Made by a program: the position numbers and the translations under genes. This document shows, piece after piece, positions 8,576-16,403 of a stretch of 35,105 nucleotides of DNA. How positions within the stretch are numbered: the first letter of the stretch is position 1; each line of letters starts with the position of its first letter. The notes beneath the pieces were generated by a model. That model worked only from the letters and a program-made list of their open reading frames with translations. It was not told the DNA's origin and searched no databases. This DNA comes from CAZTDD01 sp964612675 (GTDB lineage: Bacteria > Hinthialibacterota > Hinthialibacteria > Hinthialibacterales > JAKPRU01): the NCBI GenBank assembly GCA_964612675.1, contig CAZTDD010000072.1:1-35105 (forward strand), in the 5' to 3' direction.

Positions 8576-9052
8576 TTATTCCTCGTAAGAAGGTCCCTCG
8601 CGTAATCGGTTGAAAAACTCCTTGAGGAGCGCAGCGCACTCGTCTGCTAAAACACCTTCTATCACTTCCAACCGATGATTGAGTCGAGCATCCGTCGGGA
8701 TCTCATATAAACTTACAACCGCACCGGCCTTCTTGTCACGGGCACCGAACACGAGTCGCTCAATTCGTGCCCAAACCAGTGCCCCCGCACACATCACACA
8801 GGGCTCTAGCGTAACGTACAGATCGCAGCCGTCAAGCCGCCATGTCTGCAGAGCCTCTCCTGCTTCACGAAGGGCCAGGATTTCAGCGTGAGCCGTCGGA
8901 TCTCCCAGCTCTTCGCGCCGATTTCGCCCTCGCCCAATAATCCGGCCATCCTTGACCACAACAGCTCCAATGGGCACCTCATCGGCATCTGCAGCTTCCC
9001 GCGCCCGCGCCAGCGCCGCCTCCATCCAACGCTCGTCGTAAAAACCCCGCAT
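8576..9052 (-). CDS. tadA: tRNA-specific adenosine deaminase TadA
   Basis: A 158-residue protein, typical length for TadA. It carries the zinc cytidine/deoxycytidylate deaminase signature: H55-A-E57 (zinc ligand and proton shuttle) and P-C85-V-M-C88. The surrounding sequence (VPIGAVVV, NRREELGDPTAHAEILAL, LYVTLEPCVMCAGAL, VFGARDKKAGA) is characteristic of TadA rather than other deaminases. The enzyme converts A34 of tRNA-Arg(ACG) to inosine in the cytoplasm. It starts 13 bases after the DAHP synthase stop, so it is likely in the same operon, and it is followed by tRNA-Ser. Confidence 0.96.
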   Translation of the reverse strand: MRGFYDERWMEAALARAREAADADEVPIGAVVVKDGRIIGRGRNRREELGDPTAHAEILALREAGEALQTWRLDGCDLYVTLEPCVMCAGALVWARIERLVFGARDKKAGAVVSLYEIPTDARLNHRLEVIEGVLADECAALLKEFFNRLREGPSYEE

Positions 9053-9065
9053 CCTAAGAACAACC

Positions 9066-10097
9066 TCACAAACCCGTGCGCCCCATACATCGGGATATCG
9101 CTTTCACATCTTCCATCATGGACTGGAAGTCGCTGCAGGTAATCGATTGTGCGCCGTCAATTCGTGCCAGAACCGGGTCAGGATGAACCTCCACAAGCAA
9201 TCCGTCGGCCCCCGCCGCAATCGCCGCGCGACTCATCGGGCCGACAAGAGACGCCCGACCGGTTCCATGGCTGGGATCAACGATAATCGGCAAATGCGTC
9301 CTTTCTCGAAGGAGCGGTATCGCCGCCAATGCCAGCGTAAAGCGGACCTCTCCCTCGAAGGTACGTATCCCCCGTTCGCACAAGATCACATTATGGTTGC
9401 CTTCGACCATGATGTACTCCGCAGCCAGCAGAAACTCGTCCAGCGTGCACGCCAATCCCCGTTTCAGGAGAACAGGCTTGCTGAGTCGGCCGGCGGCTGA
9501 AAGTAACGGGAAGTTCTGCATGTTCCGTGCGCCGATTTGGACAACGTCGGCAACTTCTGCGACTGCATCGAGGTGGTCGGTTCCGAGCGCTTCCGTGACA
9601 ATCGGTAAGCCCGTCTGACTGCGGGCTTCGGCCAGGTATTCCAGTCCCTTTTCTTTCAGCCCTTGGAAGCTGTAAGGACTGGTACGCGGCTTATAGGCCC
9701 CGCCCCGCAGCGCCGTGGCGCCGGCCGCTTTGACTGCGTGGGCGGCCTCAACGATCTGCTCCCGACTTTCAACCGTACACGGCCCCGCGATGACTCCCAC
9801 AGCGTCCTGACCGAGAGAAAGATGGACTCCGTTCTCTCCACGAACTGTAATCCGCGTATCCTGTTTCTGGAGCCCTTTCCCGGCCAATTTGTACGGCTCT
9901 GTGATGGGAACAACCCGCGCAACGCCGGGATATCCGCCCACCACGTCACGATCCACCGTGTGCGCCGTCCCGATCACACCTAATACATTACGTGTCTCGC
10001 CTGGCGCTTCGACAACTCGTGCCTGACAACTCGCCACGTAGTCCTCGATCGCCTGTTTCTGTTCTTCGGTACAACCTGTATCGAGTATGATGATCAT
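9066..10097 (-). CDS. aroF: 3-deoxy-7-phosphoheptulonate (DAHP) synthase, type I-beta with N-terminal ferredoxin-like domain
   Basis: A 343-residue protein catalysing PEP + erythrose-4-phosphate to DAHP, the first step of the shikimate pathway. Residues 1-75 (MIIILDTGCTEEQKQAI ... VARVVPI) form the ferredoxin-like regulatory domain of the Thermotoga-type enzymes, which binds aromatic amino acids for feedback inhibition. The barrel follows, with VIAGPCTVES, LRGGAYKPRTSPYSFQG, EALGTDH, IGARNMQN, LLKRG, CERGIRTFE and VDPSHGTGR, all family signatures. ATG 10097 has GGAGG 9-10 bases upstream. The 200-base leader contains an aromatic-rich leader peptide and terminator (10141-10286), so the gene is probably controlled both by attenuation and by feedback inhibition. 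Confidence 0.96.
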   Translation of the reverse strand: MIIILDTGCTEEQKQAIEDYVASCQARVVEAPGETRNVLGVIGTAHTVDRDVVGGYPGVARVVPITEPYKLAGKGLQKQDTRITVRGENGVHLSLGQDAVGVIAGPCTVESREQIVEAAHAVKAAGATALRGGAYKPRTSPYSFQGLKEKGLEYLAEARSQTGLPIVTEALGTDHLDAVAEVADVVQIGARNMQNFPLLSAAGRLSKPVLLKRGLACTLDEFLLAAEYIMVEGNHNVILCERGIRTFEGEVRFTLALAAIPLLRERTHLPIIVDPSHGTGRASLVGPMSRAAIAAGADGLLVEVHPDPVLARIDGAQSITCSDFQSMMEDVKAISRCMGRTGL

Positions 10098-10140
10098 GAT
10101 GTTTACCTCCCCCCGTGCCTACACGGGAGTTTAGCATAAT

Positions 10141-10176
10141 AAAAAAAGGCCGCGAGAGGTTTTCCCGCGACCTTTT
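10141..10176 (-). terminator. Intrinsic terminator in the DAHP synthase leader (attenuator)
   Basis: Read on the minus strand: AAAAGGTCGCG (10176-10166), a loop, then CGCGGCCTTTTTTT (10154-10141). The stem has one C-A mismatch and ends in a run of seven T. It lies between the leader-peptide stop (10200) and the DAHP synthase start (10097), so read-through is needed for expression of the operon from the promoter at 10297-10324. Confidence 0.82.
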
Positions 10177-10226
10177 CGGCTTTCTGCTTGTTCGGACTGC
10201 TAACGGGCAACAACCTCCCTCGCGGC
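10149..10226 (-). promoter_or_regulatory. Competing antiterminator pairing in the DAHP synthase leader
   Basis: The segment GCCGCGAG within the leader-peptide coding region (plus 10226-10219) is perfectly complementary to CTCGCGGC in the 3' arm of the terminator (plus 10156-10149). Pairing of these segments would prevent terminator formation. This is the arrangement expected of ribosome-mediated attenuation. Stalling at the aromatic codons 19-27 bases upstream (the Tyr codons) would leave the segment free to pair. The precise switching geometry is inference. Confidence 0.6.
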
Positions 10227-10286
10227 TATGGACTGGGGCCAAAAATAATAATAGTCAAACGAGAAGGCAGTCGCTGTTTGATTCAT
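10200..10286 (-). CDS. Aromatic-amino-acid leader peptide of DAHP synthase operon
   Basis: A 28-codon ORF starting with MNQTATA and ending in EVVAR-stop (TAG). It contains FSFDYYYFW, that is three Phe, three Tyr and one Trp within nine codons. Such density is typical of attenuation leader peptides, and the presence of all three aromatic residues fits a gene common to Phe, Tyr and Trp synthesis. The ATG is only a few bases downstream of the predicted transcription start, so translation may be leaderless; no clear Shine-Dalgarno is present. The 87-base ORF is followed by the terminator at 10141-10176. Confidence 0.82.
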   Translation of the reverse strand: MNQTATAFSFDYYYFWPQSIAAREVVAR

Positions 10287-10296
10287 GATGCCCAGA

Positions 10297-10324
10297 ATTG
10301 TAAGGCTTTTCAGCCGCCTGTCAA
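10297..10324 (-). promoter_or_regulatory. Sigma-70-type promoter of the DAHP synthase leader
   Basis: On the minus strand TTGACA (10324-10319, perfect -35) and TACAAT (10302-10297, 5 of 6 for the -10) are separated by 16 bases. Transcription would start around 10289-10290, giving a 5' UTR of about 3-4 bases before the leader-peptide ATG at 10286. Confidence 0.75.
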
Positions 10325-10435
10325 TGCTTGTGCCGTTCTGTCGTCTTCCAACAGCGTTCGCCGGCCTGCCCCGACGCACAGCTCCTTCCGATATGTCCAA
10401 TATGCCCGATCCGTCCCAAATCCTTACCAATAACG

Positions 10436-10471
10436 AAAACGGGGCGGAACCCATTTTGGATTCCGCCCCGT
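10436..10471 (-). terminator. Intrinsic terminator of the FG-GAP protein gene
   Basis: Read on the minus strand: ACGGGGCGGAA (10471-10461), an 11-base loop, TTCCGCCCCGT (10449-10439), then TTT. The stem is a perfect 11 bp and lies 22 bases after the stop of the large gene, insulating it from the DAHP synthase promoter. Confidence 0.85.
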
Positions 10472-10493
10472 CGCTCACTATTGATACACTCGC

Positions 10494-13400
10494 TTATTCA
10501 GCGGGCATGACACTCAGGTTCACGGCACCGGAGCTCGGATCAAATTCGCCCTGGAACGCCTTGAACGGGAACTTGACTGGACTAAAGCCGGTGTCGGTGT
10601 CGTAATCGTAAATCTTCGCGACCGACTGATCGGCGGCATTTGTCACCGTCACAGTCCCGTCGTCGCCGACTGTTACGATCGCCTGCGTACCCACAAGAAT
10701 CTCGTCAGCACCGTCGGTATCGATATTGCCAACGGCAACGCTCAGACCGCCGGACGGGTTCTTTGCCGGACCGAATGCCATCGGGGCTTTGGTGTCCAGA
10801 CGGGTGAGACGCGAGACCTTCGTATTGACCTTGTTGACCTTCTCATCCAGTGTCAACTCGATCACCTGGATAAAGCCACCGCCAAAGGAGGTGTTGCCGG
10901 CTGTGGTCGCAACGATCTCGGCATCGCCGTCACCATCCACATCGCCCACTGCCAGGTTCACACCACCCTCACCTTTCAGTTTGGGATGGATCCCGCGAAC
11001 CGGAGCTGTGCGACGACCGAGGATTTGAACGTTGTTGTTCGCATCAAGGTACAGATTAATGATCTGGAACATGGACTGAGCGTTTTGACCGTTCATCTGG
11101 CCGATGATCAGCTCGTCAAGCCCGTCACCGTCGATATCGCCGGCAGCGACGGATGTCCCACCGGACGTATTTGTATTGACTGCTGCGCCGGTAAGCCCTT
11201 GAAGCTGTCCCTTAATATCCAACTTCCCATCGGCGTACTGAAGGATACGAATAATGTGCCCGCCGCCGAGACCCTGAGCGGCAGCGATCATCGGGTTGTT
11301 CTCGGAAACGAAGTTTCCAACCGCGACATTGATCGCACCACGCGGGTTCTGCAGGAGCGGGTTCGACGCGGTGGGAACGAACACATTCCTCGCGGTGATC
11401 ACCGAAGGCCGTCCGTCAGTACCGCCTGAGGTCGTGAACGCAATCACTTGCGATGGAATGAACGCCGCCTCACTTTGCGGACCGAAACCGACGACAATGT
11501 CATCATTACCATCTCGGTCGATATCACCGATGGCGGTGTTCACGGACCGAGACCGATCAAGGTTGTTATCCTCCGCAAACTTGACCGGCAAACCTGGGAA
11601 GCTGCTCTGCGCAACGTAACCAAGCGTATCTCCCGCGATGCGGTACGAAGACGTCGTTCCACCGTCACCCTGCGAGAGGACAATCTGTCCGGGCACGGCC
11701 GGTGTCGGTGTCGGGACAACAACGCTGAACGCCACGGGACCTGCGTTCGCGATGAACGGAAGCGGTTCGCCTTCAAGCATTCCCGATACCAGGAATTCGT
11801 ACGATTCACCATCCTGAGGCCCTTCATCAAAGGGCGGTTTGATAAGATTGTCATCGCTGTCTGCCGACCAGACCAGATAGTCGGTAGCGACCAAGGGGCG
11901 GCCAAGGTACTTGGCAGTGGCGTCGTCTACCTTTATCCAAACCATAGGATTGGTTACCCCTTCGGCGAGTTTCCAACGAACGACAAGCGCAACGTCGGTC
12001 GACAGATCCTCATCGGAACCGTTGCTGAGATCCTCGACACTGTCGACATCGTCCGTAACAATAACCTCGCCAACCGCCGGTCCCTCAGGTGTGGGTGTTT
12101 GAGTCGGTGTCGGCGTCTGAGTCACGGTCGGTGTTTCAGTTGGAGTATCCGTCGGTCCCTCGGTCGGAGTGTCCGTCGGCGTAGCCGTTTCCGTCGGTGT
12201 GCCGGTTGTTGTCGGCTCCTCCGTCGGAGTTTCGGTTGGTGTCTCGGTCACCGTCGGCGTTTCGGTCGGTGTATCCGTCGGAGCCTCTGTCGGTGTCACT
12301 GTCGCCGTCATCGTCGGTGTCGAGGTTGGTGTATTCGTTGGGCTCGGTGTCGCTGTCGCTATATCGATGTTCAGAATCTCAAGCATGAAGTTCAGCGTAG
12401 TAGAATTTCCGTCGCCGTCGAACGCTCTCATCTGGAGCGTGAAATCCTTTGTCAGATCATCACCGGTTACTGCCGTGCGCAAAGGTGTGAATTGATATGT
12501 TTGGACAGCACTAGCTGTGTTCTTACCCTCTACAGTCTCGAGTCCGGTACCTGCATACGGGTCAAATATGATTGTCCCACCGATCCCCGGGAGGACACCA
12601 GCACCGGCCCAGTTCACAGTAACGTAAATCGTCTCGGTCTCAAACAACTCAAGAGTATCGCCGTCTTGCCGTTCAACAACCTGACCACTGGCACCCAGCT
12701 TCGAGGTAATTGACTCGGCAACCGGCGCCATATCGGTATCCACAACATCGATTGTGAATGACTTAGTTACTGTCTTGTTCCGATTGTTTCTTGCGGTAAT
12801 CTGTATAACAGCGCCATCAGGCGTCCCACCATCATCAAGCAGGTCTGGACTAAAGCTGTATTTATAAACCGCTTCTCCGGCCTCGCCTGAGACTTGCGAG
12901 AATGATCCAACATCAAGGCCAGTATTGCCGACGCTATCGGTAGCCGTCATCGTGATGGTTTCCATGCCTCCGGAATCGGATGCGGAGGCGATCACCTCAA
13001 GCGCATCGACATACTCGGCAACGCTGATCGCACCGCCGGTAAACGGAGTCGCAGTGCCATCGATGGATGCCACGAGATCAAGACCGACGTCTTGTTCAAC
13101 ATCGCTGACAAAGATGTAAACAGTCTCTGAAGCGTCGGTTGTGCCGTTCGAGGCCGTGAATTTGCTGGAGAAAACGCTTGTAGTCGTACCGCCTCGCAGC
13201 AACCCAAAACCGGGTTGGAACTCGAACGGTGCGGTAATGGTCCCCGTAGCGCTGGTCAGCGTCACGGTCGGCGGATCGCCGGTAGGCACGACGCCCCCTA
13301 CAGTGACACCCTTTACGTTTGCCGCAGCAAGAGCATCGCCTTCCGCGGTGAGTGTCAATCCCTGGTCGGAGCCTTCCAGCCCCGTGAGATTCAGCGTTAA

Positions 13401-14648
13401 GGACTCCGCCTCGGTGATAGTCACGCTCGTAACGTGGTCGGCTGCCGGTTCAACGGTTGTACTGTCATAGCTACCCGTGAAAGACAACGCCACAACAAAT
13501 GAGGTCGGTGTCGGTGTCACTGTCGGACTGACCGTCTCTGTCGGCGTCACCGTAGGCGATGGAGTGATTGTTGGAGTATCTGTCGGTGTATTGGTCGATG
13601 TCGGTGTCGGTGTATTCGTCGGCGGCACTGTACCCGTGGGTGTGTTGGTCGCCGTAAATGTCGGTGTCGGCGTCGGTTGTGGATTATTGATGTGAAGGGC
13701 ATTCGATATCACATAAGAGACGGTTTTGCCGTCCTGCTGTGCCTCGACGCCAAGATAGACGTCAGAGTAGTCATTATAACCTATCTGATCCGATCTTGCC
13801 GAATCCCATCTGAATGAACTCGATGTTCCAAAGTCATCAATGTCAAATGGGTTTACATTCGGCCAATCATCGCTAACCCACTGACCAATCAAGTTGGTAG
13901 CCGACGTGGAAGTTGACGTTGTTTTGGTCTCTTGGACAGGCCGAGAATACGCTAGGCGTAGCGTGGCATCCGCATTGCTGGCCGCCGGCCAAGTCCATGC
14001 GGAGTAGGAAACGTCAATTTTGCCATTAAGCGTGGTACCCGTTAATGAACTTTCGTTGGAGTAAACAGCGCTTGTCAATTGTTCATTATCGATTTCAAAC
14101 CTCTGATAATGAACGTTATCGGACCCCGTCGCCAAATGAATGCTTCCAGCGTAATGTTCATAAGGTATCGAACGAACTGTCACGTAATTATCGGATGTGC
14201 TTGGGAAAGGTTTGAAAAGTCCGCGTGAGTCTTGGACAGTAGACCCCCACGCGTACGGTATTGATCCGGCGTCCGCTGCGCTATCAAAGTCCTGGACGGA
14301 GCACCAACGAAACGTGTAAGTAGCCGCTTCGGTTAAACCACTGCCCAGCCGCTGTTTTACGTCTGGATTGGGCCATAGGGTCATCGAAAACCAGCGCGTC
14401 GGAGTTGTTCCGAAACCATAGGCCAAGTCCAACGTAACTACATCCTGATTTGAATCTTGGATGCCAACCGAAAAGGAGACATCTCCCTGTTGGCCATCTG
14501 CGATCGCCCCAATGTTTGTATCCGTATTGCCCAGGTTCGACTGTGCATACGCTCCATTGGGAACGCAAACCAACGCCGCGATCATGAAACCGGTGAAGGT
14601 CAACAGGCTCCGATACGGTCGTACTTTCGCGCTTGCTTTTGAAGTCAT
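10494..14648 (-). CDS. Large secreted FG-GAP repeat protein with Thr/Pro-rich linkers
   Basis: A 1384-residue protein. ATG 14648 is chosen over the upstream ATG (14690) and the first in-frame ATG (14711) because it is preceded by AAGGG and begins a clean signal peptide (MTSKASAKVRPYRS, hydrophobic core, cleavage after GAYA). The order is: an N-terminal beta-rich domain of about 320 residues; a TPTPT/NTPT linker; a region of three or four Ig/cadherin-like beta-sandwiches; a second TPTxTPTE linker; a short domain; and a C-terminal propeller. The propeller carries at least five FG-GAP-type units with calcium-binding loops, such as GDIDRDGNDDIVVG, GDIDGDGLDELIIG and GDVDGDGDAEIVAT. It is probably an extracellular or surface protein for adhesion or substrate binding. 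It stands alone with its own terminator. Confidence 0.88.
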   Translation of the reverse strand: MTSKASAKVRPYRSLLTFTGFMIAALVCVPNGAYAQSNLGNTDTNIGAIADGQQGDVSFSVGIQDSNQDVVTLDLAYGFGTTPTRWFSMTLWPNPDVKQRLGSGLTEAATYTFRWCSVQDFDSAADAGSIPYAWGSTVQDSRGLFKPFPSTSDNYVTVRSIPYEHYAGSIHLATGSDNVHYQRFEIDNEQLTSAVYSNESSLTGTTLNGKIDVSYSAWTWPAASNADATLRLAYSRPVQETKTTSTSTSATNLIGQWVSDDWPNVNPFDIDDFGTSSSFRWDSARSDQIGYNDYSDVYLGVEAQQDGKTVSYVISNALHINNPQPTPTPTFTATNTPTGTVPPTNTPTPTSTNTPTDTPTITPSPTVTPTETVSPTVTPTPTSFVVALSFTGSYDSTTVEPAADHVTSVTITEAESLTLNLTGLEGSDQGLTLTAEGDALAAANVKGVTVGGVVPTGDPPTVTLTSATGTITAPFEFQPGFGLLRGGTTTSVFSSKFTASNGTTDASETVYIFVSDVEQDVGLDLVASIDGTATPFTGGAISVAEYVDALEVIASASDSGGMETITMTATDSVGNTGLDVGSFSQVSGEAGEAVYKYSFSPDLLDDGGTPDGAVIQITARNNRNKTVTKSFTIDVVDTDMAPVAESITSKLGASGQVVERQDGDTLELFETETIYVTVNWAGAGVLPGIGGTIIFDPYAGTGLETVEGKNTASAVQTYQFTPLRTAVTGDDLTKDFTLQMRAFDGDGNSTTLNFMLEILNIDIATATPSPTNTPTSTPTMTATVTPTEAPTDTPTETPTVTETPTETPTEEPTTTGTPTETATPTDTPTEGPTDTPTETPTVTQTPTPTQTPTPEGPAVGEVIVTDDVDSVEDLSNGSDEDLSTDVALVVRWKLAEGVTNPMVWIKVDDATAKYLGRPLVATDYLVWSADSDDNLIKPPFDEGPQDGESYEFLVSGMLEGEPLPFIANAGPVAFSVVVPTPTPAVPGQIVLSQGDGGTTSSYRIAGDTLGYVAQSSFPGLPVKFAEDNNLDRSRSVNTAIGDIDRDGNDDIVVGFGPQSEAAFIPSQVIAFTTSGGTDGRPSVITARNVFVPTASNPLLQNPRGAINVAVGNFVSENNPMIAAAQGLGGGHIIRILQYADGKLDIKGQLQGLTGAAVNTNTSGGTSVAAGDIDGDGLDELIIGQMNGQNAQSMFQIINLYLDANNNVQILGRRTAPVRGIHPKLKGEGGVNLAVGDVDGDGDAEIVATTAGNTSFGGGFIQVIELTLDEKVNKVNTKVSRLTRLDTKAPMAFGPAKNPSGGLSVAVGNIDTDGADEILVGTQAIVTVGDDGTVTVTNAADQSVAKIYDYDTDTGFSPVKFPFKAFQGEFDPSSGAVNLSVMPAE
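12086..12361 (-). repeat. Low-complexity Thr-Pro linker coding repeat (second)
   Basis: About 92 codons of imperfect ACN-CCN-type repeats encoding TPTETPTVTETPT-like sequence, joining the Ig-like region to the FG-GAP end of the protein. The sequence is rich in GTCGGTGT units on the plus strand and gives spurious Val/Gly/Ser-rich open frames there. Confidence 0.85.
13503..13683 (-). repeat. Low-complexity Thr-Pro linker coding repeat (first)
   Basis: About 60 codons encoding PTPTPTFTATNTPTGT and related Thr-Pro repeats between the N-terminal domain and the Ig-like region. Such linkers are commonly flexible, protease-resistant or glycosylated spacers in secreted proteins. Confidence 0.85.
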
Positions 14649-15236
14649 CTCTAAGGCCCTTCCCTTTTCTATATATTGATTTGTTCTCATAGTAAGTGGA
14701 ATCCCACACAATTACAGAATCCCACACAGATTCCAGCCAAGTGTAGCAAATGAAAAGAACCCACGTCAAGACCTTTTTGTGCTCATAACTGCTTCTTTTC
14801 CATTAATTTCTAAACGTAACGAAACATGGCACAGAACAGCTCGATGCGGAACTCGATCCATAACTTTCTAGTGGCGGTCCTCTGTGAAATCGGTTGGCGA
14901 AAAAAGGCAACATAGCGAAACTACGCCAGAAGCCATCCTAGACTCAATTCCCAATATACCGCACAAAAGGACAAACGACTAGTTTTCCTCTTATCGAACA
15001 AAGAGGTAAATGCTTATCTATGAGTCACTTATACAACAGAGAATTTTCCTATTCATCCCCAAAACCCTCATTTGACTTTCGTCAATTCCACCTTTGTTCT
15101 TTAGCGCCAACAGTTCTTTTAGCCGATAACAAGTGCTAAACTTTCGCACGAATCCTTCTTCAATATGCTATTATTTGCTCTTTAAGAACATCTGAGACCA
15201 AAAAAAAACGTCTCCAGGTTCAGAAAAGGTACAGAG
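14649..15236. other. Divergent intergenic region, AT-rich, no gene seen
   Basis: 588 bases between the divergent FG-GAP gene and the glycosyltransferase. Noticeably richer in A+T than its surroundings and without a convincing ORF on either strand. A small palindrome, TTGAC-TTTC-GTCAA, lies near 15074-15087. Promoters for both genes must be here, but no strong -35/-10 pair stands out. Confidence 0.5.
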
Positions 15237-15980
15237 ATGCCTAACAGCGACACCCTAATCATAGTCCCTGCCTACAATGAGGCACTGCGTATTAGACAAA
15301 CCCTGGATGATCTCTCCACAGTGTCGTCACGGCTCCCATTCCATGTTTTGGTCATCGATGACGGTTCGACAGATGCGACTGCTGAATTGGCTCAGAACGC
15401 AGGAATTTCGTGCATAAAACTCTTGTTTCACTCTGGTTACGGTACAGCGCTTCAGACGGGGTACAAATATGCCGACTCGAAAGGATACGACTACATCGTC
15501 CAGGTGGACGCAGACGGTCAACATGATGTCCGTTTCCTTCCGACTATAGTGGACATGCTCAAAAAGAATCGGATGGACGTAGCCGTCGGCTCACGATTCC
15601 TCAAAAAGATCCGATTTTCTCCCTTGCCAAACCGCGTACTGTATTATGGGACACCTCTACGTCGAATCGGGATCAGGCTGTTTCGGTTGCTCCTCAGTCT
15701 CTGGGGACTGAAGATCACCGATCCGACATCCGGGTTCCTGGGCATGCGGCGGTCCGCGTTTACATTCCTGGCGGGAGACGTTTTCCCTTTCGACTACCCC
15801 GACGCGGACGTGTTGCTGCTGCTTCATCGAAACGGATTCCGCATTCAGGAGATCCCCGTTTTCATGTATTTGAATCCTGAACGAGGAACAATTCACCGTG
15901 GGTGCGCACCGTTCTGGTACATGATCAAAGAATCGCTTTCGCTGATCTTCGCAGGCCTGCGGCCCCGCGAAATCGCATAA
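15237..15980 (+). CDS. Family 2 glycosyltransferase (dolichyl/polyprenyl-phosphate sugar synthase type)
   Basis: A 247-residue GT-A fold enzyme. It starts with TLIIVPAYNEALRI, then VLVIDDGSTDATAE (nucleotide-binding Asp), GYGTALQTGYKYA, VQVDADGQHD (the metal-binding DxD) and DPTSGFLGMRRSA, which is characteristic of DPM1-like polyprenyl-phosphate mannosyl/glucosyltransferases. No C-terminal membrane domain is present. The start at 15237 follows AAAGG by 7 bases. A DUF2304 gene follows after 37 bases, a common pairing for this group, suggesting a membrane-associated glycan-modifying unit. Confidence 0.88.
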   Translation: MPNSDTLIIVPAYNEALRIRQTLDDLSTVSSRLPFHVLVIDDGSTDATAELAQNAGISCIKLLFHSGYGTALQTGYKYADSKGYDYIVQVDADGQHDVRFLPTIVDMLKKNRMDVAVGSRFLKKIRFSPLPNRVLYYGTPLRRIGIRLFRLLLSLWGLKITDPTSGFLGMRRSAFTFLAGDVFPFDYPDADVLLLLHRNGFRIQEIPVFMYLNPERGTIHRGCAPFWYMIKESLSLIFAGLRPREIA

Positions 15981-16017
15981 ATGCAGTACAAGCTGAGTTC
16001 GCTTCAGGAGGAGAATC

Positions 16018-16386
16018 ATGCCGCTTCGTCAGAAAATCTTCGCAATCATCGTGAGTCTCATCTTCCTCTGGATGATCATTGATATGGTTCGCAAAAGGCG
16101 TCTTTTGGAGCAATACGCAATCATTTGGCTGTTCCTCGGAGTAACCATGTGTGTTTTCGGTCTCTGGTACGACGCTCTTCTGTTCGTCACTGAACTGATT
16201 GGAGCAGGTTTGACGAGCTCAACCTTGTTCTTCTTCGGGATCGCGATTTGCCTCCTGCTGAACCTCCAGGCCTCGTTCAACCTGTCGAAAAACGCTACCC
16301 ACATTAAGAATCTTAACCAGGAAATCGCACTCCTGAAACATCAACTTGAAATGGAACGAGACAGACAACAGGAACCCCAGCAGTAG
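16018..16386 (+). CDS. DUF2304-type small membrane protein
   Basis: A 122-residue protein with three hydrophobic segments (IFAIIVSLIFLWMIIDMV, YAIIWLFLGVTMCVFGLW, STLFFFGIAICLLLNLQASF) and a C-terminal coiled-coil (IKNLNQEIALLKHQLEMERD). Size, topology and position directly after a DPM1-like glycosyltransferase match the DUF2304 family, thought to partner these enzymes at the membrane. Ribosome-binding site AGGAGGAG lies just before the ATG. Confidence 0.8.
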   Translation: MPLRQKIFAIIVSLIFLWMIIDMVRKRRLLEQYAIIWLFLGVTMCVFGLWYDALLFVTELIGAGLTSSTLFFFGIAICLLLNLQASFNLSKNATHIKNLNQEIALLKHQLEMERDRQQEPQQ

Positions 16387-16403
16387 CCCCAAAGTCTTGC
16401 GCT

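Noticed and set aside
12169..12495. Val/Gly/Ser-repeat protein on the plus strand
   Set aside because: It is the complement of the Thr-Pro linker codons; the minus-strand frame has signal peptide and domain support.
11448..12713. A 421-codon plus-strand open frame
   Set aside because: It is antisense to the FG-GAP gene, has no ribosome-binding site, and its Arg/Cys-rich repeats come from reading the Thr-Pro linker DNA backwards.
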